Assembly (NCBI RefSeq): GCF_002836515.1
Contig: NZ_PJBC01000067.1
Coordinates: 186,001 to 250,000, forward strand
Length of the DNA: 64,000 nucleotides
Source of the DNA: Pseudomonas sp. Choline-02u-1
GTDB lineage: Bacteria > Pseudomonadota > Gammaproteobacteria > Pseudomonadales > Pseudomonadaceae
Direction: 5' to 3'
Below, one piece after another: positions 8,603-16,700 of this stretch (position 1 is its first letter; every line of letters begins with the position of its first letter). The position numbers and the translations under genes were made by a program. The notes beneath the pieces are model-generated. The model was not told where the DNA came from. It did not search any database and was given only the letters and a program-made list of their open reading frames with translations.

Positions 8603-8668
8603 TTCGCGAGCAGGCTCGCTCCCACCGTTGAAATGCGTTCCCCCTGTGGGAGCGAGCCTGCTCGCGAA
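8603..8668. repeat. REP doublet, type B
   Basis: TTCGCGAGCAGGCTCGCTCC and its inverse GGAGCGAGCCTGCTCGCGAA flank a 20-nt spacer. It lies between the two minus-strand genes at 7797 and 8695. Confidence 0.85.
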
Positions 8669-8694
8669 GAGGCCCGCACCTTCACCGCAACCTG

Positions 8695-9807
8695 TCAGTC
8701 GTTCGTCAGCTTGCCGGTACGAAACGGCACCCTCCCCGCCACTTTCGCCTGCCAGATCCCCGGCTCGGTATAGCGCCCGCGATCAATCGCGAACAGCACC
8801 CCGCTGGTGCCGGCGCGCACGGTGGTCACGCGATCCTGCAACGGGTCAACAACCTCGAACAACGCATCACCCTGCTCTACCCACTCGCCGGCATTGCGCA
8901 AGAAACTGACCACGCCATGGTGCGGGGCGAACAGGTATTCAGTGCCTTCAAACGGCAGACCTTCACAACATTCGCTCGGCGCCGCCGGCCAGTCGCCGCT
9001 GATGAAACCCTGCTCGGCGAGAAAACCCAGAATCGCTTCGCAGTTGGCCTGAGCCTGATCGACGCGGGTGTCGCCCATGCTGCCCAGCTCCAGCGTCGTC
9101 GCCAGATTCGCCGCCGGAATCGCCGCGTCCGGGAATGCTTTGGCCAGACGCAGCCACGGTGTCGAGCAGGACTCATCGAACGAGCTACCGCCGGAATCCT
9201 CGCAGAGCAACGCGACGCCGGCCTGCAACCGCGCCGCCAGCGATTGCCATTGCGGCCAGTGTTGCGGCAGCGCGTAGAGGTGAATCGCAGCGTCGAAGTC
9301 GCAGTGCAAGTCGAGGGTGATGTCGGCGTCGCAGGCGTGGCGCAGCAACAAGCGGTGCAAGGCTTCCAGTTGCGATGCCGGCGCTGGCAATTCTTCGAAG
9401 ACCTGAGCCATGGCTTGGCGGATCAGCGCGACGTTGGCCTCGGCATCCGCGCCCAGACGCTCGCCAACCAGCGCCGCGACCGGGGCGCTGAGTTCGACGA
9501 ATGCGCGGTTGAAATTCTTGCCGCTGCCCAGTTCGAAGCGGCCCATGTGATTGCCTTGCAGATGCTGATCCAGGCCAATCGGATTGGCCACCGGCACCAA
9601 CTCGATGACGCCCTGCAAGCGGCCCTGCTGCTCCAGTTCGCTCAGGCGCAGCTTGAGTTCCCACGCGGTGCGCATGCCCGGCAGTTCATCGGCGTGCAGG
9701 CTGGCCTGGATATACACCTTGCGGCTGCCGGCGCCATAGCGGAACACGCTGAGGGAGCGCTCACTGCCCAAATGGCTCCAGGGCAGAACGTGGTCGATGC
9801 GTTGCAT
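8695..9807 (-). CDS. Succinylglutamate desuccinylase/aspartoacylase-family protein, AotO-like
   Basis: The 370-residue zinc-hydrolase-like protein has the M14-related motif SLHADELPG (His/Glu zinc ligands) and LDLHCD (third ligand). The C-terminal part (about 285-350) is a lipoyl/barrel-like domain with HHGVVSFLRNAGEWVEQGDAL. Deacylation of an N-acylated amino acid is the family reaction; the substrate here is unknown. It follows a basic-amino-acid-type binding protein gene on the same strand. From memory, aotO in the P. aeruginosa arginine/ornithine uptake operon is a relative, which supports a link to arginine-type amino acids. Confidence 0.75.
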   Translation of the reverse strand: MQRIDHVLPWSHLGSERSLSVFRYGAGSRKVYIQASLHADELPGMRTAWELKLRLSELEQQGRLQGVIELVPVANPIGLDQHLQGNHMGRFELGSGKNFNRAFVELSAPVAALVGERLGADAEANVALIRQAMAQVFEELPAPASQLEALHRLLLRHACDADITLDLHCDFDAAIHLYALPQHWPQWQSLAARLQAGVALLCEDSGGSSFDESCSTPWLRLAKAFPDAAIPAANLATTLELGSMGDTRVDQAQANCEAILGFLAEQGFISGDWPAAPSECCEGLPFEGTEYLFAPHHGVVSFLRNAGEWVEQGDALFEVVDPLQDRVTTVRAGTSGVLFAIDRGRYTEPGIWQAKVAGRVPFRTGKLTND

Positions 9808-9842
9808 GGTTAACTCCTCATATCTGCATCACACAGATCCCC

Positions 9843-9870
9843 TGTGGAAGCGGGCAAGCCCGCTCCCACA
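9843..9870. repeat. Single type B REP
   Basis: TGTGGAAGCGGGCAAGCCCG and CTCCCACA form one short palindrome in the gap 9808-9947. Confidence 0.7.
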
Positions 9871-9901
9871 ATGGATCTCTATCAGTAGAAAGAAAGCATA
9901 A

Positions 9902-9936
9902 AAAAAGTGGCCACCGCGCAAACGAGGCCACTTTTT
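9902..9936 (-). terminator. Terminator of the amino-acid-binding protein gene
   Basis: AAAAAGTGGCC pairs with GGCCACTTTTT, 11 nt after the stop at 9948 (minus strand). The U run is present on either strand, so it may work both ways. It may separate the binding-protein gene from the AotO-like gene. Confidence 0.85.
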
Positions 9937-9947
9937 CTCACGGCGTA

Positions 9948-10727
9948 TTAATGGCCGTATACGTCAAAGTCGAAGTACTTGTCCTGGACTTTCTTGTACT
10001 CGCCATTGGCGCGGATTTCAGTGATGGCTTTGTTGAATTGCTCAGCCAGTGCGGTATCGCCCTTGCGCACGGCAATGCCAGCGCCGCCGCCGAAGTACTT
10101 GGCGTCTTCGTACGTCGGGCCGACGAATTCGAAGCCTTTGCCGGCGTCGGTTTTCAGGAAACCGTCGCTGAGGTTGACCGAGTCGGCCAGCATCGCGTCG
10201 ATACGCCCGGACACCATGTCGAGGTTGGCTTCCTGCTGCGAGCCGTAGCGCACCAGTTCGATTCCGGCCGGAACCAGCACTTCGGTCGCGTAACGGTCGT
10301 GAGTACTGGCGCGCAGCACGCCGACTTTCTTGCCCTTGAGTTCAGTCAGCGGGTCTTTGACGCCCGAGCCTTGCTTCATCACGAAGCGTGCCGGGGTGTG
10401 GTAGTACTTGATGGTGAAATCGACGTTTTTCTTGCGGTCGTCGGTGATGGTCATCGACGACAGGATCGCGTCGATCTTCTTCACTTTCAGTGCCGGGATC
10501 AGACCGTCGAACTCTTGCTCGACCCACGTGCATTTAACTTTCATCTGCGCACACAGTGCATCGCCGATGTCCACGTCAAAACCAGTGAGTTTGCCGTCAG
10601 GGGTTTTCATCGAGAATGGCGGGTACCCGGCTTCGATACCGATGCGGATCGGCTTGGCGTCTTCAGCCACAGCGGTCAGGGACAACATCGACAGTGCCAG
10701 GGCACCGAACATCACTAGCTTTTTCAT
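9948..10727 (-). CDS. Periplasmic amino-acid-binding protein (Lys/Arg/Orn/His type) of an ABC importer
   Basis: The 259-residue product has a signal peptide ending VAE near residue 22 and a two-lobed solute-binding domain: IRIGIEAGYPPFSMKTPDGK, LTGFDVDIGDAL, DAILSSMTITDDRKKNVDFT and LRASTHDRY. These match the HisJ/ArgT/AotJ group, which delivers basic amino acids to a HisQMP-type transporter. No permease or ATPase gene is adjacent, so it is an orphan that must dock on a transporter encoded elsewhere. GGAG precedes the ATG. Confidence 0.88.
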   Translation of the reverse strand: MKKLVMFGALALSMLSLTAVAEDAKPIRIGIEAGYPPFSMKTPDGKLTGFDVDIGDALCAQMKVKCTWVEQEFDGLIPALKVKKIDAILSSMTITDDRKKNVDFTIKYYHTPARFVMKQGSGVKDPLTELKGKKVGVLRASTHDRYATEVLVPAGIELVRYGSQQEANLDMVSGRIDAMLADSVNLSDGFLKTDAGKGFEFVGPTYEDAKYFGGGAGIAVRKGDTALAEQFNKAITEIRANGEYKKVQDKYFDFDVYGH

Positions 10728-11061
10728 TTATTACTCCCGTGCGGAGGCTTTTATTGGCAGCTTTCGAGTCAGCATTCGGTCATGGCGTTCTAACAGCAAA
10801 AACCGAAGTGGCCGGCAGTCTATGGCGACGCGCACAGGGGCAATTGTTTTTAAGCGACAAATACTTACAGAACATCGGCGCACGCATTGACGAGGCTCAG
10901 CGCGTGCGCCGTGGTGGTGCGAAGGCTGCAGGACAAGACTGTTTTCAGAGCAAGAAACGCTGATTCCACTGTAGGAGCTGCCGCAGGCTGCGATCTTTTG
11001 ATCTTGTTTTTTTGAGATCAAGTTCAAAAGATCGCAGCCTCCGGCAGCTCCTATAGAAACG
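10728..11061. other. Intergenic region between binding protein and rhodanese genes
   Basis: These 334 bases carry the promoter region of the binding-protein gene (minus strand) and a REP doublet at 10970-11055. No further gene was seen. Confidence 0.6.
10970..11055. repeat. REP doublet, type A
   Basis: TGTAGGAGCTGCCGCAGGCT and its inverse flank a T-rich spacer (TTGTTTTTTTGAGATCAAG). The right half ends just before the rhodanese gene stop at 11062. Confidence 0.85.
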
Positions 11062-11490
11062 TCAGCATTCGCAGGCGACAGGTGTATTGGCGACTGACGC
11101 CGCGCTCAGTTCGAAACCTTCATCGAGCCATCCGGTGACGCCGCCGATCATCTCTTTCACCGGATAACCCAGCGCCGCCAGCTTCACCGCCGCCTTGTTC
11201 GCACCGTTGCAATGCGGCCCGGCGCAATAGACCACGAACACGGTGTTTTTCGGGTAATCGGCCAAGAGTTCCGCCGTGAGCAAGCGTGTCGGGATGTTGA
11301 TCGCACCGGGCACATGGCCGCGTTCGAACGCCAATGGGCCGCGCACGTCCACCAGAACAAAATCGACCTCCCCGGCCTCGTGGCTGCTGAACACGTCGGA
11401 GCAATCAGTTTCGAAGGTCAGACGATTGCTGAAATGCATCAGCGCAATCGCCGAGGGGGCGGCAGGGATTTCGCGAACCAGGCTGGTCAT
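11062..11490 (-). CDS. Rhodanese-like sulfurtransferase domain protein
   Basis: The 142-residue cytoplasmic protein is a single rhodanese domain: LVDVRGPLAFERGHVPGAIN and the active-site loop YCAGPHCNGA, whose first cysteine would carry the persulfide. The ATG at 11490 with AAGGAG in front was chosen; upstream extension to 11565 lacks coding character. It is divergent from a GlxA/FtrA-type regulator gene, a common pairing in Pseudomonas and relatives, so that regulator probably controls it. Confidence 0.85.
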   Translation of the reverse strand: MTSLVREIPAAPSAIALMHFSNRLTFETDCSDVFSSHEAGEVDFVLVDVRGPLAFERGHVPGAINIPTRLLTAELLADYPKNTVFVVYCAGPHCNGANKAAVKLAALGYPVKEMIGGVTGWLDEGFELSAASVANTPVACEC

Positions 11491-11591
11491 GCAGTGTTGC
11501 TCCTTTGTCTGTGGGGTATGAACAGACTTTATCGAGCCGGCGCTTGTCGCTACAGTGGCGCGCAAGACACCGACCGGGAGTTTTCCGCCAA

Positions 11592-12548
11592 ATGCTCACT
11601 CAGCCCAATCTCGTCGCCATTCTCGCCTACGATGGCCTCTGCACGTTCGAGTTCGGCATTGCCGTGGAGATCTTTGGCCTGGCCCGACCGGAGTTCGATT
11701 TCCCTTGGTACGAGCATGCGATTGCCGCAGTCGATCAAGGCCCGATGCGCGCCATGGGCGGGATTCAAGTGTTAGCCGATGGCGGTGTGGAACTGCTCAG
11801 CGAAGCGCGCACCATCGTCATTCCCGGCTGGCGCGATCGCAACGCCCAAATACCGCCAGCGCTGATCGACGCGTTGCGTCAGGCCCATGCCCGAGGCGCG
11901 CGGTTGCTGTCGATCTGCTCGGGCGTATTCGTCCTCGCTGCCAGCGGCTTGCTCGACGGTCACCGGGCCACCACCCACTGGCGCTACACCAGCGAACTGG
12001 CGCAACGCTTCCCGGCCATCGAGGTCGATCCGGACGTGCTCTACGTCGACGCCGGTCAACTGATCACCTCCGCCGGAAGCGCCGCCGGCATCGACGCCTG
12101 CCTGCATCTGGTAACCCGCGACTTCGGCACGCAGGTTGCCAACGCCGTCGCGCGGCGCCTGGTCATGTCGCCGCAACGCACCGGCGGCCAGGCCCAATTC
12201 ATCCCAACGCCGGTCAGCCCGACCCCACGCAGCGACCTGTCGCGCGTCATGCAATGGGCCCGCGAACGCCTGCACGAACCACTGGAAGTCGGCGATCTGG
12301 CCAGTGAAGCGGCGATGAGCGAGCGCACCTTTTTGCGGCGCTTCGCCGAAGCCAGCGGGCAAACGCCCAAGGCGTGGCTGCAACATGAACGCCTGGCGCG
12401 GGCGCGAGAATTGCTCGAAAGCACTCACCAACACACCGAGCAGATCGCCCAGCGCTGCGGCTATCGCTCGGTGGAGAGTTTTCGAGCGGCGTTCCGCAGT
12501 GTGGTGGGCGTGCCGCCGTCGGTTTATCGGGAGCGGTTTGGGCGGTAG
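11592..12548 (+). CDS. GlxA/FtrA-type transcriptional regulator (DJ-1/PfpI + AraC HTH)
   Basis: The 318-residue protein has an N-terminal DJ-1/PfpI amidotransferase-like domain (about 5-190; ICSGVFVLAASGLLDG with the elbow cysteine, THWRYTSEL) and a C-terminal AraC/XylS double helix-turn-helix (about 220-315; SERTFLRRFAEASGQTPKAW, then CGYRSVESFRAAF). Such proteins are DNA-binding regulators whose N-terminal domain senses a small ligand. It is divergent from the rhodanese gene with about 100 bp between starts. The ligand is unknown. Confidence 0.85.
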   Translation: MLTQPNLVAILAYDGLCTFEFGIAVEIFGLARPEFDFPWYEHAIAAVDQGPMRAMGGIQVLADGGVELLSEARTIVIPGWRDRNAQIPPALIDALRQAHARGARLLSICSGVFVLAASGLLDGHRATTHWRYTSELAQRFPAIEVDPDVLYVDAGQLITSAGSAAGIDACLHLVTRDFGTQVANAVARRLVMSPQRTGGQAQFIPTPVSPTPRSDLSRVMQWARERLHEPLEVGDLASEAAMSERTFLRRFAEASGQTPKAWLQHERLARARELLESTHQHTEQIAQRCGYRSVESFRAAFRSVVGVPPSVYRERFGR

Positions 12549-12695
12549 GGTAAGGCGATTTGTTGACCTCTCTGGCCATGGATTTGATCTTTTTGCAGTC
12601 CTGACAACCGCAACACTTTCAGACGCGTCCTACATCCATCACTCCTTCGTAGCTTTAGCGTTCGCTTCGTTTTTAAACAGCGGACAAGGACGCTC

Positions 12696-13934
12696 ATGGC
12701 TCGCAAGAAAGACATCCCCCGGGTCCAGAACCCGCCAGAGGGAGACGGACACCACATCACCAGCCGCTACATGACTGCCAGCGAACTTGCTGCGCGCGAG
12801 GCCGCGCATGCCGCTTATGAAGACATGCTGGCGCGGCAGCAGGCTCACGAACATCGTCTTGGCAACCAGGTCATACCGCGACAGCAAAATATAAGCGGCT
12901 GTGTGTTTGTGAAAAGTTGCAAGCTGCCGAACGGTGTTATCAATGATGCCAATCCATCCGGATTTATACCGGTCGGGAAAATTTCGGATTATGGAACGCT
13001 GTCCTTGCTAGGGGGGCGTGAACGCGACTCGGCCGGGAATATTGCACTCAAGACAATTGGCGCGACCAGTTTGCAAGCGTCGATCGGAGCTTTTGCTCTC
13101 GGCAGCTCTGGCAGTCTGAGCACCAGCACTGCCGCCGCAAGTACCACAAGCCTGGCCGCCGGCGGTGTCGTCGCAGGCGGGTTGCTCGGGTTGGTTGCGC
13201 TGCTGTGGCCATCGAGTCTCGCCGATAGTGCTCTCTACACAGAAGAGCAACTACAGTCGCTCGAGACAGCCCGGACTCGGGTTCGATTGCATGTAGAACA
13301 GCAGCCCGATGGGACGTTGAAAGGATACGGATACAACACTCAAACGCGCAGCGATTGGGAAATGATTCCTGTCGTCCAGTTCGTCAAGCAAGGCGCCTCG
13401 TACGTCGCAGATTTTGGCAATGGGTCGACCCTACTCTGGACTCCCTCTGTAGACTCATCAGGCGGATCGGCAATTCCGCCGTTGGAGGGTGCGCCGCAGG
13501 TTCCACACATCTGGATATACCCGCCGACCGAGCAGGCGGACAAAATCATCGTCAATCCGGTTTACCCGCCTGAATATCAGGACTTTATTCTGGTCTTTCC
13601 GGCTGGCTCGGGAATAAAGCCCCTTTACATTGTCTTGGCACTTGAGTTCGACGCTGCCAGTTACCATGGAAAAAAAGACACTCCCCACAAGAGCAAGGGC
13701 CCTTCGAATGGGCAGAAGGCTTTGGAGAGTTCGGTTCAGGTAAAGCCGACATCTACGCGCAGGATTGGAGTGGATCCCGATGCCAATGAGTTGGTCGTTT
13801 TTGATCGCACTGGTGGTGAGGTCTACCACGGACACGTAAGGCCATGGGATAAGCTTCATCAAGACATGAAAAACGCATTGATCAAAGCCAGGAAAGTAGA
13901 CAGCAAGGGCAATATTCTGGGAGCAAGAAAGTGA
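12696..13934 (+). CDS. S-type-pyocin-domain toxin (compact bacteriocin-like protein)
   Basis: The 412-residue protein has a helical N-terminal region (about 25-55), a Gly/Ala/Ser-rich hydrophobic segment (about 130-175, AAGGVVAGGLLGLVALLW) and the S-type pyocin domain (about 180-330) typified by ARTRVRLHVEQQPDG, LLWTPSVDSSGG, HIWIYPPTEQAD and NPVYPPEYQDFILVF. A lysine-rich linker leads to a C-terminal cargo (about 335-412) with RRIGVDPDANELVVFD, VYHGHVRPWDKL and MKNALIKA. That cargo is not an HNH DNase and does not look like colicin D, E3 or E5 as recalled; an RNase-type toxin is a guess. It lacks the large receptor-binding region of classical S pyocins. The gene is more AT-rich than its neighbours in places (about 12890-13000) and overlaps its candidate immunity gene by 4 bp. 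No LexA box or PrtN-type motif was seen upstream. AAGGA precedes the ATG. Confidence 0.8.
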   Translation: MARKKDIPRVQNPPEGDGHHITSRYMTASELAAREAAHAAYEDMLARQQAHEHRLGNQVIPRQQNISGCVFVKSCKLPNGVINDANPSGFIPVGKISDYGTLSLLGGRERDSAGNIALKTIGATSLQASIGAFALGSSGSLSTSTAAASTTSLAAGGVVAGGLLGLVALLWPSSLADSALYTEEQLQSLETARTRVRLHVEQQPDGTLKGYGYNTQTRSDWEMIPVVQFVKQGASYVADFGNGSTLLWTPSVDSSGGSAIPPLEGAPQVPHIWIYPPTEQADKIIVNPVYPPEYQDFILVFPAGSGIKPLYIVLALEFDAASYHGKKDTPHKSKGPSNGQKALESSVQVKPTSTRRIGVDPDANELVVFDRTGGEVYHGHVRPWDKLHQDMKNALIKARKVDSKGNILGARK

Positions 13935-14266
13935 GCCTCACCTACCAAGACCCGTCAATAGATCATGATGAATCCGTACGATTACTGACCAGCGGCGCTC
14001 AGGAGGATGTCATTTGCGCACTGATCTCCATTGGCTTGAATGAACCCGATGGCAGTTGGGCAGAGGAAATCTGCGCCAAGTACCTCTCCAGCGAAACCGA
14101 AGCGATTGCTGCCTCTGCCATCACCGCCCTGGGCCATATCGCTCGTCGACATGGAAGACTGAATACCGAAACCGTTTTGCCGGCGCTCGAAAACTTAAGG
14201 GGTCGGATGCCCTCGTTGCAGGGCGTCATTGAGGACACAATGGACGATATAGAGATGTTCACCTGA
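13931..14266 (+). CDS. Candidate immunity protein (HEAT-like helical, acidic)
   Basis: The 111-residue product is acidic and all-helical in appearance, with HEAT-like repeats (DVICALISIGLNEPDGSW, AIAASAITALGHIARRHG, LPALENLRGRMPSLQGVI). The GTG start overlaps the toxin stop in a GTGA junction, giving tight translational coupling. Position, size and charge opposite to the basic toxin tail support an immunity role; that is inference, and no named immunity family was matched with certainty. Confidence 0.7.
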   Translation: MSLTYQDPSIDHDESVRLLTSGAQEDVICALISIGLNEPDGSWAEEICAKYLSSETEAIAASAITALGHIARRHGRLNTETVLPALENLRGRMPSLQGVIEDTMDDIEMFT

Positions 14267-14328
14267 GCATCCGAAGTTGAAAGCGTTTGGATGAGGGTTG
14301 CTTCATCCAGACGCACGTTCCTCAGACC

Positions 14329-14667
14329 TCAATCCTCGCGCGTCAAAACCTCCAACAACTCAATTTCAAACAGCAGATTCGAATTCGGCGGGATCTTGCC
14401 CATGGTCCGCTCGCCGTACCCCAGACGCGCCGGCACCAGCAATTTGCGTTTGCCGCCGACCTGCATGCCCATCAGGCCCTGATCCCAGCCTTTGATCACT
14501 CGGCCAGTGCCGATCACGCACTGAAACGGTTTGCCGCGGCTCCAGGACGAGTCGAATTCCGTGCCGTCTTCCAGCCAGCCAGTGTATTGGGTGGTGATCA
14601 GCGCGCCTTTGACTGCGGCTTTGCCGTCGCCGGGTTGCAGGTCGATGGTTTGCAGTTCGTCTGTCAT
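14329..14667 (-). CDS. FKBP-type peptidyl-prolyl cis-trans isomerase
   Basis: The 112-residue single FKBP domain catalyses prolyl isomerisation and lacks a signal peptide, so it acts in the cytoplasm. Conserved elements are VKGALITTQYTGWLEDGTEF, FDSSWSRGKPFQCVIGTGRV, IKGWDQGLMGMQVGGKRKLL, GYGERTMGKIPPNSNLLFEI and the terminal ELLEV. The ATG at 14667 fits the family length; an upstream extension to 14832 is not coding-like. It is divergent from the M4 protease gene. Confidence 0.92.
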   Translation of the reverse strand: MTDELQTIDLQPGDGKAAVKGALITTQYTGWLEDGTEFDSSWSRGKPFQCVIGTGRVIKGWDQGLMGMQVGGKRKLLVPARLGYGERTMGKIPPNSNLLFEIELLEVLTRED

Positions 14668-14800
14668 GTCGTAGGCTCTGTCGAGGTGTTCGCGGACGGC
14701 GTTTTTCGCAGAATCCGTCGACGATGGCAATCCATGGAACCGAAAACACGCGTTGCCGCTCACATGTGTATCGACATCGTATGACGACAAGGATGCTTTG

Positions 14801-15847
14801 ATGACCGACTCCCGATTGCTGCGCAGTTTCATCCCGCCCTACATCCTCAACCGCATCATTGCCCACGGTTCGGAACCGCAGCGCAGTGCCGCGATGCAGA
14901 CACTCAATCATGTGCGCAGCCTGTTGCCCAACCCCGGCCGCCCTTCGCAGCCGCCGGCGCGGGCGATTCTGCCGGAGGCGAGCAAGCCTGGCCTGGCCCG
15001 GCGCAGCGTGCACGATGCACAGAACAAAATGCTCTTGCCGGGCATGCCGGTGCGCCTCGAGGGCCAGCCGGCATCGGGGGATCCGGCGGTCGACGAGGCT
15101 TACGATGCGCTGGGCGCCAGCTATGATTTCTTCTGGAAAGTGCTCGGTCGCGACTCGATCGACAATCAGGGATTTGCCCTGATCGGCAGCGTGCATTATG
15201 GCCAGGGTTATGAGAACGCATTCTGGAACGGCGCGCAGATGGTCTTCGGTGACGGCGATGGCGAAATCTTCCAGCGCTTCACCCGCTCGCTCGATGTCAT
15301 CGGCCATGAACTGGCCCACGGTGTCACCGAGAGCGAGGCCGGGCTGATTTATGCCAATCAGTCCGGCGCGCTGAACGAGTCGCTGTCGGATGTCTTCGGC
15401 ATCTTGGCCAAGCAGTACACCCTCGGGCAAACCGCCGAGCAGGCCGACTGGTTGATCGGCGCCGACCTGCTGATGCCGAAGATTCAGGGCAAGGGCCTGC
15501 GCTCGATGTCGCACCCTGGCACAGCATATGACGACCCGTTGCTGGGCAAAGATCCGCAACCGGACCATATGCGCAAGTTCGTCCTCACCAGCGAAGACAA
15601 TGGCGGTGTGCACATCAATTCCGGCATTCCCAACCGCGCGTTTTACCTGGCAGCCCGAGCGTTTGGCGGCTTCGCGTGGGAAAAGGCCGGACGAATCTGG
15701 TACGACACGCTGTGCGACAACCGCTTGAGCCAGGAGGCAACGTTCGACGCGTTCGCAAAACTGACCGTCGACCACGCCGGCCAGCGCTTTGGCGCCGAAG
15801 CAGCCGACACCGTGCAGCAAGCCTGGGCGCAAGTCGGTATCGAATAA
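14801..15847 (+). CDS. M4-family (thermolysin-like/protealysin) metallopeptidase without signal peptide
   Basis: The 348-residue zinc protease has the catalytic HELAH (169-173) and third zinc ligand in NESLSD (E193), with downstream INSGIPNRAFYLAA and the C-terminal M4 domain. A short propeptide-like N-terminus replaces the long FTP propeptide, with FIPPYILNRIIAHG resembling the PPxL motif of protealysin-like enzymes. No signal peptide is present. It is followed 14 bp downstream by an emfourin-type inhibitor gene, the known partner of protealysins. The function is probably intracellular or is exerted after non-classical release. Confidence 0.9.
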   Translation: MTDSRLLRSFIPPYILNRIIAHGSEPQRSAAMQTLNHVRSLLPNPGRPSQPPARAILPEASKPGLARRSVHDAQNKMLLPGMPVRLEGQPASGDPAVDEAYDALGASYDFFWKVLGRDSIDNQGFALIGSVHYGQGYENAFWNGAQMVFGDGDGEIFQRFTRSLDVIGHELAHGVTESEAGLIYANQSGALNESLSDVFGILAKQYTLGQTAEQADWLIGADLLMPKIQGKGLRSMSHPGTAYDDPLLGKDPQPDHMRKFVLTSEDNGGVHINSGIPNRAFYLAARAFGGFAWEKAGRIWYDTLCDNRLSQEATFDAFAKLTVDHAGQRFGAEAADTVQQAWAQVGIE

Positions 15848-15861
15848 TCCGAGGAGACCGT

Positions 15862-16173
15862 ATGAAAACGCTACCCGAGCTGGATAAAGATTCCGTTTTG
15901 CGCGTATCTCGCCAGGGTGGCGTTGCAGCGATTCACAGCCTGAGCCGCCCACGGGAAATCGAATTCGCGCAATGCGATATCAATCAGCGCTCAAGGATCT
16001 GCTCGGTGCTCGAAGGTTGCCTGCCACTGGACAGCAGCGAATCGGGCCGTGGGGATCAGCGTTTCTACCAGATTGAAGTGCGCTATCAGTCCGGGGAAAT
16101 GGTGTTGAAGGTGCCAGAGGACCGGGCGCCTGGGGAGCTGGTGAATCTGTGGGACAAGGGGGAGCTTGTATAG
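15862..16173 (+). CDS. Protealysin inhibitor, emfourin family
   Basis: The 103-residue protein directly follows the M4 protease gene, with GAGGAG before the ATG. Its layout (VLRVSRQGGVAAI near the start, ending ELVNLWDKGELV) fits emfourin, a slow-binding inhibitor of protealysin-like M4 proteases. It most likely protects the cell from its own protease. The family call is from memory plus gene order. Confidence 0.78.
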   Translation: MKTLPELDKDSVLRVSRQGGVAAIHSLSRPREIEFAQCDINQRSRICSVLEGCLPLDSSESGRGDQRFYQIEVRYQSGEMVLKVPEDRAPGELVNLWDKGELV

Positions 16174-16192
16174 AAGCTCCCCGCTGTATCAG

Positions 16193-16501
16193 CTATTTCT
16201 CAACCGGCTGCATCTCGACAATCGTGCCGTTTGTGATCATCACCATCACGTATTTGTCGTTGATCTGCACCCACTGCGCCTGTTCGATCGGTGCTTTCAG
16301 GCCTTTGGCTTTCCAGTTTTTCAGCGCCTTGTCTTCGCGCTGATACATTTCCGGTGCGCGGTCGTTGACCTTCAGTTGGCGGTCGCTGGTCGGCGATTGC
16401 ACTGAGGGGTCGGTGGAGGTTTGCGCCGCTTGAACAATGGGCGTGATCCCGGCAATGCCCGCAACGAGGGCCAGGCTGGCGATTAGGGTTTTGCTGTTCA
16501 T
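16193..16501 (-). CDS. RcnB-family periplasmic protein
   Basis: The 102-residue product has a signal peptide (cleavage after VQA, about residue 26). The mature part has the RcnB-type pattern DRAPEMYQREDKALKNWKAK, GLKAP, QWVQINDKYVMV and NGTIVEM. E. coli RcnB is linked to nickel/cobalt homeostasis; the Pseudomonas members are mostly unstudied. AGAGG lies ahead of the ATG. It is convergent with the emfourin gene, 19 bp away. Confidence 0.75.
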   Translation of the reverse strand: MNSKTLIASLALVAGIAGITPIVQAAQTSTDPSVQSPTSDRQLKVNDRAPEMYQREDKALKNWKAKGLKAPIEQAQWVQINDKYVMVMITNGTIVEMQPVEK

Positions 16502-16700
16502 CGGTGAACCTCTTTCAGATGAGTAGTACCTGAACTCCGACTGCGCGGCGCGGGAAACATTCCTTGTTTTTCTCGCGGGGCAGGCGGACAGCTTGACGCT
16601 GCCGACCTGGCCTGTGGCAAAAGGTGGCCTGCTGCCACACGACCCCTGTATTGCGCTAAGATGCCGCGCCCCTTTCAACCGTGTGAATAAGGACATCACC

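Noticed and set aside
12549..12695. LexA box or PrtN-type sites upstream of the pyocin-like gene
   Set aside because: No CTGT-N8-ACAG or ATTG-type repeats were found; control by SOS could not be supported.
14366..15952. Long 528-codon frame on the minus strand across the FKBP and M4 protease genes
   Set aside because: It is the shadow of two well-supported genes and ends in the FKBP region out of frame.
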